Shown here piece after piece: positions 32,079 to 44,773 of a DNA stretch of 64,000 nucleotides. The stretch is taken from contig MU623414.1 of NCBI GenBank assembly GCA_025201765.1, positions 114,909 through 178,908 of the forward strand, written 5' to 3'. Both the position numbers and the translations under genes were made by a program. Each line of letters starts with the position of its first letter. Position 1 is the first letter of the stretch. The notes beneath the pieces were generated by a model. That model did no database searches. It had not been told where the DNA came from and worked only from the letters and a program-made list of their open reading frames with translations. Origin of the DNA: Daldinia sp. FL1419. Taxonomy: Eukaryota > Ascomycota > Sordariomycetes > Xylariales > Hypoxylaceae.

Positions 32079-35000
32079 CGCGAGCAATGAGTGTAAGATA
32101 TAAGATATAGGGTAGTGGGTAGTAGCCTGTAGGTAGTGGGAGCAGAGTCCCCGCGACTTTTAAGGACTGCTCCCCCGTATGAGAAATAACTTGTTGATGT
32201 CTTCTTGTGGACTTGTGTGTACGCTATAGCGCTATACGCGCTTATGAGAAAGGGAGAAAAGGATGAGATGATAGAAGGTACCGGTTTACGTGGGGGGGAA
32301 GAAGAAATTAGTGAAGAAAATTAGCAAAGGATGGGCGATGTGCTTCGACCAAAAACTCGAGCTAGTGTTCAAGTGTTCTAGTGTTTATAGGAGAACAGGG
32401 GTCTCTCAGGGCCAAGTTCGCCTTGGCTATAAATTTAGCTACAGGTAACTCGTCGAAAATGGTAGGTTGAAGTCTACTACTAGTTCAAGTTTGTGAAGCC
32501 GAGTTTATTCGCAAATGTGTTTGTTGGTGTAACTTGAAAAGGGATATTTTAGTAGACTTCTATCACGAAGAGTACAGCATATAGCTTCTTTTCTCGTCCG
32601 ACCTTACCTAAAGGTGCATCATATTACCCAAGTACTGCTCTTGTCACGAACGGCGAATGGCTAATAATATGTAATTACCCTCGGTTAGGCTTAGGTTAGG
32701 AGGTAGGTAGGCTTGTTTTCCTGTACACTACACTACATTACATTACACTACACTTCAAGTCAAATAAGTCAAATAAGTCAAATAAGTCAAATAGTCACGG
32801 CCGTTGAGAAACTGTGATTCAACCCAAAGCGCCTCTATTACGGGGAGGGCCAACGGATTCATTGAGTCGCATTCGATGGACAGGAGACTATCCAAAAGAG
32901 AGCAGAGAAACACCCTGTGCTATATCGCTGTATCGATCTATGCGTACCCAATATATTGGATTGCGGATGGATCGAGTAAACAGATGTGTATCGTAGACCG
33001 ATTTCCTCCTTTAGGCAAGTCACGAAAGCTGTCAACGAAGAAGGGTGAAGACAGCACAGACTGCACAGTTAACAGTGACGTATGATCAACAGAACATGTC
33101 ATCATAACTTGTAGTCCAGGGTCCAAAGGTGGCAGGGCTGTCCAATCATATCCTTTATTTTCAGTCTTCATCCTTGTAGGAGAGTTCCGGGTAGCTTCTC
33201 CACTCCCTTGCCTCCACCCCGAATACCCAAACACGCCGGACATGCCAGAATACGTGGTACCTGAATACCTCCCTAGCATACATCCGTGGATATATTTCTT
33301 GGTAACAAGTCGTGGTAGCTTCGTAGAATCAAGAACGTAGGTGGGATTCTCGATTCGATTATCCATCTAGGAATCCCGAGACCTTACCGCAACATGCCTC
33401 TTATCCTCCTACTATGTACCTAACCTAGGCGTCTCATAGTAGGTACCCGACAGCATAATAACTGAATGGTTGGTATTTGCTTGGCATGCTGATTAAATTT
33501 TTTTTCTCTTTTGCCTCCCTATTTTCTTCGCACCGTTGGGCTTCGTTGATTCGCTGCGCCACTTCGTTTTGAAGAACTATCTCAATGTACGAAGGAGCAT
33601 GACCGCGTTGGAAATTTTCTGTTACAGCCACTTCTCCATATTCTGTCAGCAAATAAGCATCGCAATGCACATGTTTTAGCTCTTCTCAGCTCCCCCTTGG
33701 CAATATGGGGAAACATGTCGCCCGCGTATCAAGAGGTAAGTAGATGTGCCCGATGAGTCTGAAACGATGAACTATGGCGTCCACGATGCAGGAATACTGT
33801 CACACAAGCAATTCGTGGCTCCCGAGTTGGATGACCTAAATGCGTATAAAATTACCGAGTTTGTTGATACGACGAGGCTAAATCTCAGCTGTACTCTTAA
33901 CGGGCAACAAGCGCTGACGACCACGAATTCTCCCTTCTATCGTAAGGCATACGGTGGCTTACACTCCGCAGCCTGGGTAGTTACTTAATAGCTAGGTAAT
34001 CATTTGGTTTTTGTTTGTATGCAGTAGTTAAAGAGTGAGGCAAACCAAGATAGAATAAGACGAGGCTCTGGTACGATCTACGGGACCTTCGTCATTTGAT
34101 GTCTGATCGCATGCGGATTCTACCTAGGACGGAATTTCGCTGCGTCAATCGCGTGAGTTCCGTACACTACCGCGTAAGATTAATTAAAGCAATGTGATCT
34201 GTTCAAAGACGACAGGACACGTAGCGTTATGGTTGCGAAGAGTAGGTCGCCCTACGATAGTGTGTATTCTTCCACGCTTGATGTATTGTACATTTGCCTC
34301 AGGTAAGTGAAAGGTAAGGGGATTGCTACGCTTCATTAGTTGACCGATGCTGTGCTGAGCACGTTGAGAGGTGGGTGCACGGCCACTTCAACTCACGAAT
34401 TAGGTCTGATACGCTTATATTGCCGGCAGCGGTTAGGTACGTCCGTGTCGTTGCACGCCCTCTTCGAAGCCTATGCTAGACTGCTTATTTCTTTCCTGTC
34501 ACACGATAAGCGCAAATTATTTCCTAGAGGATACTGCAAAGAGGCCGGTGGTGTTGCACAATATAGGGCGAGAGATCGTAAGCAAACAGTCGTCGAGATC
34601 GTAGCCGATCGAGCTCTCAAAGCCCGAACCCATTGAAACATCACCGCGAGCCCAACATTCGGGGGCAGCACCATGAGTGCCTAATGGTAACCTACCTGAG
34701 TACAATGTCGTGCCATCAGGAATACGGCTAGGTGCACGCGGAGGGATTGAAATGCGGCTCAAAATTATGTCGTAAGCATGTGCGAATTTTTAGCCATGAC
34801 GCCGGAAGGACTTATAATACAACTTGACCATGGCTTGCTCGTAATTTTTAGGCTGCCTGCTTGCAATGTTTATGAGATTGGTATCTCGGTAAGCACACCC
34901 GCCGCTAATATTGCTCTACGGTAGTATGGAGAGCAGGGAGGTTGTGATTGGGATCGGGGGTGAAAGAAGCGAAACTACATGTAAATGTAATAGATATGCC

Positions 35001-35146
35001 TAAGTACCTAAGGTAGATAATGCTAGGAACGATATGAAAGCCCAATGTATAATTATTGATGATCCTCACACTGGCTAGGGTATCAACGTAACTGGGAATC
35101 TATAATATCTTATATGGACGTGAGTCTTCGTCGGCTTTAATAAACT
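32079..35146. other. 3-kb intergenic region
   Basis: The longest gap in the housekeeping part, between two minus-strand genes. It contains the AAGTCAAAT tandem repeat (32757-32793), preceded by an ACACT/ACATT pentamer run (32725-32753). Frames at 32938-33366 (-), 33434-33670 (-), 33746-33988 (+) and 34340-34636 (+) lack start context, domains or intron logic that I can recognise. The 33434-33670 frame (HCDAYLLTEYGEVAV...) is the most protein-like, but I cannot support a gene. Confidence 0.4.
32757..32793. repeat. AAGTCAAAT 9-bp tandem repeat
   Basis: Four near-perfect head-to-tail copies, directly after an ACACT/ACATT pentamer run at 32725-32753. Noncoding. Confidence 0.85.
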
Positions 35147-37995
35147 TTACATGGCGATCCTCTCCAGCGAATACTGGCCGACTTGCTGACTCCTTAGGTG
35201 GCCTGTTTCTCTTTGAGATCTCTCCACAATCTCGCCGCCCGACACAATCTTTTGACTTGAGATTCGGTCCTTTGTTTTAAGACCCAAGGGTAATGCCTGA
35301 GTAGTGGAGTCTTTGACGTGCAAAAGGATCGGCTTCACCTTGTCCGCTCCATTCTCGACTTCGGGCTTCTTCGACGCTTCGCAATACTTCACGACCTCGC
35401 CAACAATGCCACGAAGATAGACTACCTCCTCTAAGCCCTCTAAGGCAGCGCTAACCTCGAGTTTGAGTGAAGCAATGAAATCTCCTGTCTCGTTATTTGC
35501 TAGTACTGCATCGTTCAGAAGCCAACCCCCAGGACCTATGGAATCTACACAGCGTCCAAGGAGATCTGCGAGAAGTTTGATGACGCCATCGGGCGGTGCA
35601 TCAAGGGTTGAGTCCTTCTCAAAATCGGTCGTGTCTAGATAGCGGGACGTCCATGCACCCCTAACTAACTCAACCCGAAGAAGGTATATAAGAGATAAGA
35701 TCTCCTCCGGCTTGAATGTAACTCGTAAGGATTTGATCATCGAAATACTCGGGCAATTTCCGAGTTTCGCAAAGGCCACGCTCAAACCGTTGCCGCGAAC
35801 GCCCGCGTCTTCGTTGAGATAGGTCACCGTCTTCTGAATTTGATCTTCAAGATCATCTAATTCCATACCGATATTATCACAATCGGCGCCCACTTCGCCT
35901 TCTCCATTCACCGTTGCCTCATCGGTCGAGCCGCTAGCAAGTAATTTTGGTGGGGGTTTCTTCGGATCCTGGACTAGTTCAAGGCTCCTCATGATAGTTC
36001 GCACAGCGAGGAGTAATTCGAGCGCCCCGAGGTTAGTAGCTGAAATATAAGCAACGAGGAGTTCTAAAGAAGGGTCGACATCAGCAAGCCGAAGTACAAT
36101 TTGCTCAGCTAGAAATGAATCCGCTTTTTCATCTTCTCTGAGTTGCCTGCGGAGCGCAGACCTTATGTTCGATAGGGTCAGGTGGCCAGCATCTACAAGA
36201 TAATTGATGATATCGCTCTGTGGTAACTGGCAAATAAGTCGAGGTATCGTCGGGTCATCCGGGAAAGCATCGTTCCATTGAAAAGCCCGACTGATAGCGT
36301 ACAGAATCCACCTCCTGTCTGCGGGAGGATACCCTGCTCTTGTCTTCGGCCATACCCAAGAAGTGGTGTTAACTTTGGATGAATCTGGCCCCTTTTCATC
36401 CGCGTCTCCCGGTGCATGAACTTCACTTCCAACCTGGATACCGAATTTCTGAGCTAATAACTTTTCGAGGCCAGTGATATCATTCGCATTAAGCAGGGCG
36501 TCTGCTTTGGCCTCGTCTACCTTCCATGATTCCCAATAGTCACCTTTGATAGAACCTGGCAAATAATTAGAGAATATAGAAGTCTCTATCTCCTCATAGG
36601 TATCGCGGATAGATGATCGTTTGGTGATCTGCACGCCACGCCCGATTGAATCAATCAAAAGACCCTCGGCACGTCGTTTTCTAGTTCGCAAGATTGGGGC
36701 TTCCAGTTGAACAGCGACCAAGCTAGTGTCAACAATCGCGACTGCGAGCTCTAAACGAGAGAAGTAGGCAGCAAGAAGGCAAGTCGCCAGATCTGCCCCA
36801 GTGTCAAGATCGATAGGGGCAGTATTTTGAAGAGACCGATAAACTGGATTATAGATACTAAGATGGGTAGGCGTAGTGCAAAGAAGCGAGGTTTTACTAA
36901 GGCGTAGAAAAGATGTTATCCCATCGAGTTCCATTGTAGAGGTAACTTTTGGAAGGCTGGTCGTTAGATCATACATGTTAAAAGTAGATCCGCGCAACTC
37001 GAGTAGGCTTCCGGACCGAAGATCGAGACGGTACGAGGTTGTAGCGGCTTCGTCTTTTACGAATGATGGAATCGGTACATTATGGAGCTGGACAATACCC
37101 TGGCGCTGTGTACCAGTCGAGCTTTTAGATGGCGGTAGCACGGCTATGACATGGAGATGACGGTTTCGCTGTTCGTTTGAGCCGTAGCTTGAGATGAGCA
37201 CCAAGACTTCGGCATCTGAATCTACGCTTGACTTGACGTCAGGGAAGAGACTCAAGGCGCTACCGTCGCCTTTGAATATGCCATGAATGAGGTCTGACAG
37301 TGGCGCAGGAGAGCAAAAGTCGATCCTGAAGTCCGCTTTTGTAGCTCCTGGAAGATCTTGATACAATGATGCGGGCGACGAATCCCATTTCTTCTGCAAC
37401 GTCTCTGCATCAAGATATGTAACTTTTCCATTTTGGCGCACAATTAGAAGCCCATCGTTCGGCGTTTGACGACCAACTTGTCCTTGGGAAGCTGGCGTGG
37501 CTGGCGCATTAATAGGAGCAACACATATAACTGGTTGGCCTGGACCGAGAGATGTTGATTTAGTGGTAGATTGTGTATTGTCAGATCCATCCACGTAGTC
37601 CTTGAATTGGATGATTTTGTGCTCGTGCGACTCCTCAGTGGCTGCGAATGTGTATCTCGAAGTCTCTTGTGTTTCTTCGACTTTGCGCCGAATAGAAGCT
37701 ATAGGACACGAGAAGAGGGACTGGGGAGGGACCGGGTACGAAGTTATAAGCCTGGCTGATGAAACCTATATAGGGTGAATAATCTGAGCGCACAATTGTT
37801 ATACGATATCCTTACATTATAAATATTGATTGCTTCTCCGTCAATTCCCACTGCAAGCTCATGGCGCTTCCTCTTCTTTGAACCAGGTGCGCATCCATAA
37901 ACTTCACTAACAACATAGCGGCCCGTAGTAGGATCAAAAGGACGAGGCAACGTAGCTAGTACGTACGGCTTCTGAATTTGAAAGTGTGAAGCCAT
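35147..37995 (-). CDS. utp8: U3 snoRNP / t-UTP component Utp8-like
   Basis: Two exons, 37995-37816 and 37765-35147, giving 932 residues; the intron of 50 nt is phase 0. The N-terminus has the hallmark opening FQIQKPYVLATLPRP, the basic PGSKKRKRHELAVGIDGEAINIYN and, across the splice, SARLITSYPVPPQSLFSCP, which I recognise from fungal Utp8 beta-propeller domains. The C-terminus ends in VGQYSLERIAM, also like that family. Utp8 belongs to the t-UTP/UtpA subcomplex of the small-subunit processome, which binds nascent pre-18S rRNA in the nucleolus; in budding yeast it was also linked to nuclear tRNA export. The large C-terminal half is helical. It is divergent from the Elg1-like gene, with 669 bp between the starts. 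Confidence 0.8.
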
Positions 37996-38664
37996 AATTA
38001 TTTATAATTGCGCGACTAAGATCAACAAGTAGGAGGCTGTAGTCGACCACAGCAACTGGATGGTGCTGGGTGTGAACTGCAGATTATAGAGGCCGAAAAA
38101 AAAAAAAAAGTTGTAAGTCGGGACTTGGATATCAAAAGTACCGATCCCGACGATTAAGCGGCACTACCACCTACCTGACCTGAAAATAGGTACCTGGTAC
38201 CTCCTAGGTATGCATGTACCTATGTACAGCATAAGCGCATAGTACCTAGCATTGTGGGGTATAATTAGTGGATCATAAAATCAATTTGAGCAGTTCAATG
38301 ATGCAGTCGCGTTGAACGCGATAGCTAGACGCGATTACTTTGAAGGTTAATATGTTCATGTAAATTTAACGATGAGGGAGTCGCTATCCACTCCAATTAC
38401 CAAAGTACCTACCTCCCAACATAATACTTCCTCTATTATTCCTTGAATTTCCATCTTCTTAGCTTTTAGCCGCCGACCGATACCAATATATCTTCGACCT
38501 ACCTGGCCTAACCTATATACGTATTACCTGAAATATTTGGGGGAATGGTTGGATACGTTACCATTTGTTAAATCAAGTCTTTCCTACGTGTCTACTACGT
38601 AGATACGTCGGGGCTCTGTCGATAGTAGCTTGTTGCACATCATATTACTACTATTATTATCACC
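37996..38664. promoter_or_regulatory. Divergent promoter between Utp8-like and Elg1-like genes
   Basis: A 669-bp spacer that must drive a ribosome-biogenesis gene (-) and a PCNA-unloader gene (+). It holds an A15 tract at 38097-38111 and a patch of TAGGTACCTGGTACCTCCTAGGTA near 38186-38210. No classical TATA box close to either start. Confidence 0.5.
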
Positions 38665-41600
38665 ATGGTCGAGAATGGCGACGTCGCCGATCCTCAAACC
38701 CAGAAAATGCATCCTTTCTTTACGGCGCCAAAAATCACCTCCAAAGATAATGTATTCAGCACTATAACTCCTGCCACGCCGGATCCTTCCTGTAGCCCGA
38801 ACTCGGTTGATAACACCGATTCTATTCTGTCAGACAAGGGCAAGCGAAAGAGGAAGCATCGACAAACCGATGATGCCCGAGATACTTCTATCTTAGGTAT
38901 GAGAAATCCACCAAAGGTCTACTATTAACCAAGCGCAATGCTTATTACCGATATAGATTCCACACCCAAGCCACCGAAGGTGCTGAAACTGAATCTTGCA
39001 ACTGGGACTATTGGCCCTCCTCCAAAAACTAAGCCTACTACAAATAAAACTACGAAGCGTGGTCGAAAACCCAAGACTTTCTTAGCTTCAATACCTTACG
39101 GCCAAAATGACGATATTTCTCGAATTCAAATAGGGCAAAAAATCCATGAGATTCTAGCGGGCCCTCCAAAGACCAAATTAAAAATTGCCCGAAATAGTCT
39201 TCCAAGCACGCCTCCTTCGAGCCGAGATACAGACGAGCGACCTATCAATGCCCTTGATACGCGAGAAGATAGTACTCAGGGGAAGGATACCGTTAAGTGC
39301 GTATCAGGAGAGAATACACTTCGGCCGTCTACATCTAAGACCAATACAACGCCTCAGAAACCTACCCACCCATTTTTTAAAGGAAAACCAAAAACTAGCG
39401 CTACCTCGGAAGAGAAGGAAAAAGATGAGTCTAAGCCTTCGATAGGATCATCGATCAAGAGAAAGGTATTTTTCGGTTCTACTCCCGGTTCATCGAAACA
39501 GGCTCGGCCAGCACTTAAAAAGTTCAACTTCCCAACCCCTGGCATGAGCCATAGCCACAATGTCAAGGTACCGGGTGCACGACATCCAGCCTGGCCATCA
39601 AAGGAGATGGCACATGTACGGGGTGATACGCCCCGACCTTATAGCCTCCGGGAGGATATACTCATCGAGTGCCTTCCAACAAAACGAAAGGCGAAGGGGC
39701 AACAAGTTCAAATTGCAGGGTCAGAATCTATTTTGAACAAGGTTGCGTTAGACTTAAACTTAACGAAAATGACCGAAGAAATAAAAGCTTTTGATGATGA
39801 CGAATTTCATCCTCCCCCTCCAGTCTTACGAGTTCCCGAAAGACATTTCGAAAGTGGAAAGAGTCTCCAGGCACGCGTCCTGGGCGAATTAAAGACACTT
39901 CATCGATATGACAATGGCTCAAAGGCTCACCCAGCGATCACGCATGCGTTCAATTCGATTGAGAAAGGGCTATCTGCTTTTGATAGGTCAACCTGTGAGA
40001 CAAGCGCTTGGGCGCAAAAGTATGCCCCCTCATCAGCAGAACGAGTGCTCCAGAACGGCCGGGAGGCCGAATTATTACGCGACTGGTTAGAAAACCTAAA
40101 AGTGCTCACTGTGGACACTGGTACAGTAGATCCCGCAATAAAACCTAGGGCTGGTGCTCCGACGAAAGTTAGGGGCAAGAGAAAGAAGAAATCGGACGGT
40201 TTCATCGTTTGGAGCGATGAAGAGACAGATGAACTTAGCGAGATATCAGATACGGAAGGAGATTGGTCGTCCAGCAGCATCTATAGCAATGCGAAGAAGA
40301 CAATGACGCGATCTAGGTCTCGTAAAGAGTCTCGAGATGGTAATCGCCTTATTAATGCCGTGGTTCTTAGCGGTCCGCATGGTTGTGGCAAGACTGCTAC
40401 CGTATATGCTATCGCGAAAGAGCTCGACTTCGAAGTGTTTGAAATTAACTCCGGAGCTAGAAGAAACGGCAAAGATGTCCTAGAGAAAGTTGGGGATATG
40501 ACACGGAACCATCTCGTCCAGCGCCACAAGAGCGACACGCAACAAGAAGGGGCGATTCCCGAAGACGAGGTAAACCGAGACCTGAAATCTGGTAGGCAGG
40601 GGATGATGACAGCTTTCTTCAAGCCCAATGTAGCCGCAGTGCAGAAGCCAACCAAGCCGGCAGACTTGCCCAGTATAAAGGAAACCAAGAAGCCTGCAAA
40701 GTCACAAAAGCAGTCTTTAATATTGTTAGAAGAAGTCGACGTCCTCTACGAAGAGGATAAACAATTTTGGACTACGGTCATTTCCATGATTTTACAGTCT
40801 AAACGTCCTTTTGTTATGACCTGCAATGACGAGGCCTTGGTTCCCCTCCAGAGTCTAAATTTGCATGGCATCTTTCGCTTCTCTAGCCCAGCCAAGGACT
40901 TAGCTGTCGACTTATTACTATTAATTGCCGCAAATGAAGGCCATGCTCTTCAACGACATGCAGTGGAGACGCTCTATGATTCACGCGGTCATGACCTACG
41001 CGCTTCGATTACTGAGCTTAACTATTGGTGTCAAATCGGAGTAGGGGACGTGCAAGGAGGATTCAACTGGTTTTATCCTAGATGGCCTAAGGGCAGCGAT
41101 GTTGACAGAGAAGGAAATACTGTCCGAGTTGTCAGTCAGGACACTTACCAAGCTGGTATGGGCTGGCTAAACAGAGACACCACCGATAGCGATTCGCTGC
41201 TTCGTTCAACACAGGAGGAGTTACATCAGCAAGCCTTCTCTAACTGGTCTTTCGATATATATGATTCATGTTCACACGACGATTTTACTTCTTGGGCGAC
41301 AAGATCCGCCGAGGGGGGGTCTTCTGCCCAAATAAGGCATGAACTTTTAAGATCGATCGAAACTTTCACCGATTCGATGAGCGATGCGGATGTAGGCTCG
41401 TCAGATTTCTCAGCTTCACCTAACCAGGTTTCTATGGATGCCTCCATCCCCCATATTCCAACAAAGGCAAGAGAAGATTTCATTGTGGGTAAGCAGTTGC
41501 TTGAGGCATCTCCATTAGTCCGGTACGGCACGATGCGTCTTGACGTGTACACAACATTGAAGGACCTTGGCAAAGATCAACTAAGAAGTGTCTCCGTTCC

Positions 41601-42147
41601 TAGTGGGACTGATGATATCTCAAGACCATTAAGTGAAGCACAAATCACCACTAAGCTAGAAGACTATTTTAGCAATCTATTGTGTGCTGAACCGGCCGTC
41701 GGGCGACTAGATTATAGTCTCGCCTTCGACCCTATCGCCACCTCAGAGAAGACCATGGCTGCAGGTTATCTTGACCCATCAGTATTTGACCGAACTATGA
41801 GCATCATTAGCCTCGACGTCGCCCCATACGTACGCAGCATTGTAGCATACGACCAGCGGCTCCAGCAAGAAAGGATTTCTCGCAGCAGTCTCCTCAGTGA
41901 AGGAGGACAACCAGGAAGAAAGCGCATGCGCACGACGAGGAGTGCGTACTCGGCTATCGAGGGTGGTACCCGAGCTAGCACTAGGCGAGAGAGATATTTT
42001 ACAGCTGATCTCAATCCGCATCTCGTGATGCGGACAGGTGGCAGAGGATGGGATGCAATTGCATTATCGACTATCCCCAAGCGAGATACTACGAGTTGTA
42101 GCACGGAAAGCTTCGAAGAACCCGGGGACAAGAGTAGCCCTGATTGA
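38665..42147 (+). CDS. elg1: Elg1/ATAD5-like AAA+ ATPase (PCNA unloader)
   Basis: Two exons, 38665-38896 and 38957-42147, giving 1140 residues. The central AAA+ module has Walker A GPHGCGKT at residues 550-557, preceded by INAVVLSG, then VFEINSGARRNGKDVLEKVGDMT, which is typical of the RFC-like large subunits Elg1/ATAD5. Walker B reads LILLEEVDVLYEED, and FVMTCND serves as sensor 1. The N-terminus carries TQKMHPFF (residues 12-19), a non-canonical PCNA-interacting (PIP) motif, and a second HPFF occurs in KPTHPFFKGK about 140 residues further on. The long region before the ATPase domain is basic and disordered. With Rfc2-5 the protein unloads PCNA, especially SUMO-PCNA, after replication. The C-terminus (RTTRSAYSAIEGGTRAS) lies after the collar domain. 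Length fits the family. Confidence 0.9.
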
Positions 42148-42833
42148 GCTCTAAATTCGAGTAGAAATTATGGCGTCATTTATAAATGTATATAGTTCGT
42201 GCCTATAGGCATTTTACACCGCGCAATGCATTAGAAGGGCGTTTGAATGCTAGGTAACGTTGTGTTTTAAAGGGGGTTGGCTTGCCGCAAACAACAGCTT
42301 ATGGCTGTCATAGTTCGCATAAATCTTAGATCGTATATAGGTACCTAGATACGACAAAAAGAATCGCGAAGATTTGTATTTACCCGTTCTTTCAATGGCC
42401 TTTTAAGTTGCATTAAAATCTATTGTATCGATATGTCTAGGTAGGTATCCTTCCCTTGCCAGCTAATGCATTTCCCATTACTTTACATCCATCTAACGAT
42501 GCCCTCTTTAAACATAGATACCTAGGTATTCATGTGAACATAAGATGAAATAATTTACTTTAAGCATTTAGGACACCAGCAAGAGAAATTACCATATATA
42601 CATGGCTTTCTCAAGAATCGATTCTCGGAAATTTCTCGCGCTGTTCTTAATATTAATGATGCCGCGTTGTGCTGAGACGTGTTAATAGCAGGCGGCGGTC
42701 TCCTTGATCAGGCTCGGTTCGTGCGTAGCAATGTAAGAGAGCACTGTCCTCCTCGAATGTCAATATACCAAAAGGAACGGTACAGAATGCATTGATGAAG
42801 TGTAAAGTAGTCGTTGGGTATCATGTCATATTT
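42148..42833. other. Intergenic between convergent genes
   Basis: 3' spacer of the Elg1-like gene (+) and the MFS transporter (-), with isolated GTACCTAGATAC, CTAGGTAGGTATC and ATACCTAGGTAT elements. No gene. Confidence 0.4.
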
Positions 42834-44773
42834 TCAGGGTACATCTTCGCTGGTGGCGTTTCTCCGACTCCTACTTTTAGTGACAAAGGCAACACACACA
42901 AGCAGGCCTAAACTCGCAAGGCCGATGCCCATGTAATATGCTCCTCGATATCCCTTTAGGATATCCGCTGGCGTTTCGCCGCCTTTATTTACCTGTGTCT
43001 CGACCGTGCCTGCAAAGCCCAATCCCAAAGAAATACTATAGTTAACTACAGTATTGACCAAGCTTGCAGCAATGCCCTGGTGCTTTCGTGGTACAGCGTC
43101 GGAGAGGATGAGGGTCCCGGCCGGGAAACTCATATCCACTATAACAGAAGTTAGCCATGTTTAGGAAGAGATTTAGAGCTTATGACAAGTCCCTGGATGT
43201 ACAGGAGGGGGGGGAGAAAATATTACTTACTTCCCCACGGCATGATAATACCAGAAACAAAGAATTGACCCCAGTAAATCTGGTCAACAGGACAAGTTGC
43301 CAGAATTATGATACCTATCGTAAAGCAAGCGAGAGCTATCGTCATGGTCATGGGCGGTTTAAGGCGATGTAGCGAATAACCTGTGAAGAGAGCAGCAAAA
43401 ACCCCTGCGATGACCGTCGGAACGAACATGGCAGTAGCTAACAATGGAGGTATCCTTCGAAGTACAAGTAAGAATTCCCATGAGTAAAAGAACCAAATAC
43501 CAAAACAAGACCATCCGCATGCTATGGCTCCCAGTACAAATGACACCTCGGATGAGAGGACTTTGAAGGGAATAAGAGGGTGCTGCGCAAATTTTACTTC
43601 GAATACAAAAAATGCAGCGAGAACCAGCATGCCAACAATGAGCAAGACATAGACGTAAGGCTTATCCCAGCCTACGACGGGGGCCTGGTTCCATGAAAAG
43701 TTGACGAGGACAAGGCCAGTAACGCCTAAAACTGTTCCTACCACATCAAGCTCTTGGAATAAATTTATAAACCCTTTAGGCCTGGTATGGTGTATGTTGG
43801 AAGCTTCCGGGATAACAAAATAACCTATGACAACGGTTGCGGCGAGAACAATACCAAACGCCCAGTACGCCCAAGGCCACCAGGCCAGGGTAAGGATAGC
43901 AGCGAATAACGATCCAATAACCGAGCCAGTCGGTGCCATTGCGCCAAAAATGGCGAATATCATCTCCTTACGTCGGCCGGGAGGATAGGTAACACCGAGA
44001 ATAGCTAATCCGTTTGGAAGTATGATGGCGGGGCCGATGCCTTGTAGGACACGGGCGAATATAAAAAGGACGTGGTTTGAGTAGACGGAAAGTCCGCAGA
44101 CGGTCGTCCATATAGAATACCAACCCATACCAACAAGATACATGGTCTTGTGGCCGAAAACATCACCTAGCCTTCCCGAAAACAAGATGAACGTGCCTAT
44201 AGTCAAACTATAGCCAGCCATGAACCAACTCAGCTCTCCGGGGTTCGAGATGCCGAAATGATCACCGACAGTGTGGATGATGCTTATAGTTTGACCAAGG
44301 CCGCATTCTTTACATATAAGTATTAGCCAACATGAGAATCAAACACGTAAATTCTACGGCAATGTAAGTAGGGACGTACGTGTAAAGAGTTGCGCAAGGC
44401 AAATAACAAAGACGAATACAATCTCACGAGGCAGCGAGAGGGTTTGGGCGATGGACACGTTCGTGTTACTCCCTTCCAAGTCTTGGCTTTTGGTGCCCTT
44501 CTCCTCTTCAACCTGATCATCCTCCCTCCTCTCACCGCGTTCCTTCTCGTCGCTACTCGTCCAAGAGTCATCTTGATTTGGCGATTGGGTCCCGGCTTGG
44601 CTAATCACGAACGAGCCATCCCGGTCGGAAGTCCTACCGGGCTGTGACGGCATGGCGCCGTCGCGTGGTAACTCTACCGCCTCATCCAGAAGGACATTCT
44701 CTTGGCTTGTAACAGGTGCCGCCGTGGCGCTAGAAGCACTAGAGCCAATGCCGGCATACCCGTTCGCCGTCAT
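42834..44773 (-). CDS. MFS transporter, DHA2-like drug exporter family
   Basis: Three exons, 44773-44380, 44307-43231 and 43138-42834, giving 591 residues. The first 115 residues are a polar, acidic cytoplasmic tail. The first membrane span (FVFVICLAQLFTQ) is completed by splicing, giving the QLFTQCGLGQT turn. Motif A appears as GRLGDVFGHK after span 2, and VLQGIGPAIILPNGLAIL lies in span 4. The second intron joins IMPWG to MDMSFPAGTLILSDAVPRKHQGIAASLVNT, the late-span motif typical of the DHA2/ATR1-like group. The product should be a plasma-membrane proton antiporter; relatives include drug exporters, boron and ammonium transporters, so the substrate is open. It may export a product of nearby oxidases, but nothing in the sequence shows this. 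Confidence 0.92.

Noticed and set aside
33434..33670. 78-residue minus-strand frame that looks mildly protein-like
   Set aside because: No partner exon, homology or start context that I could support.
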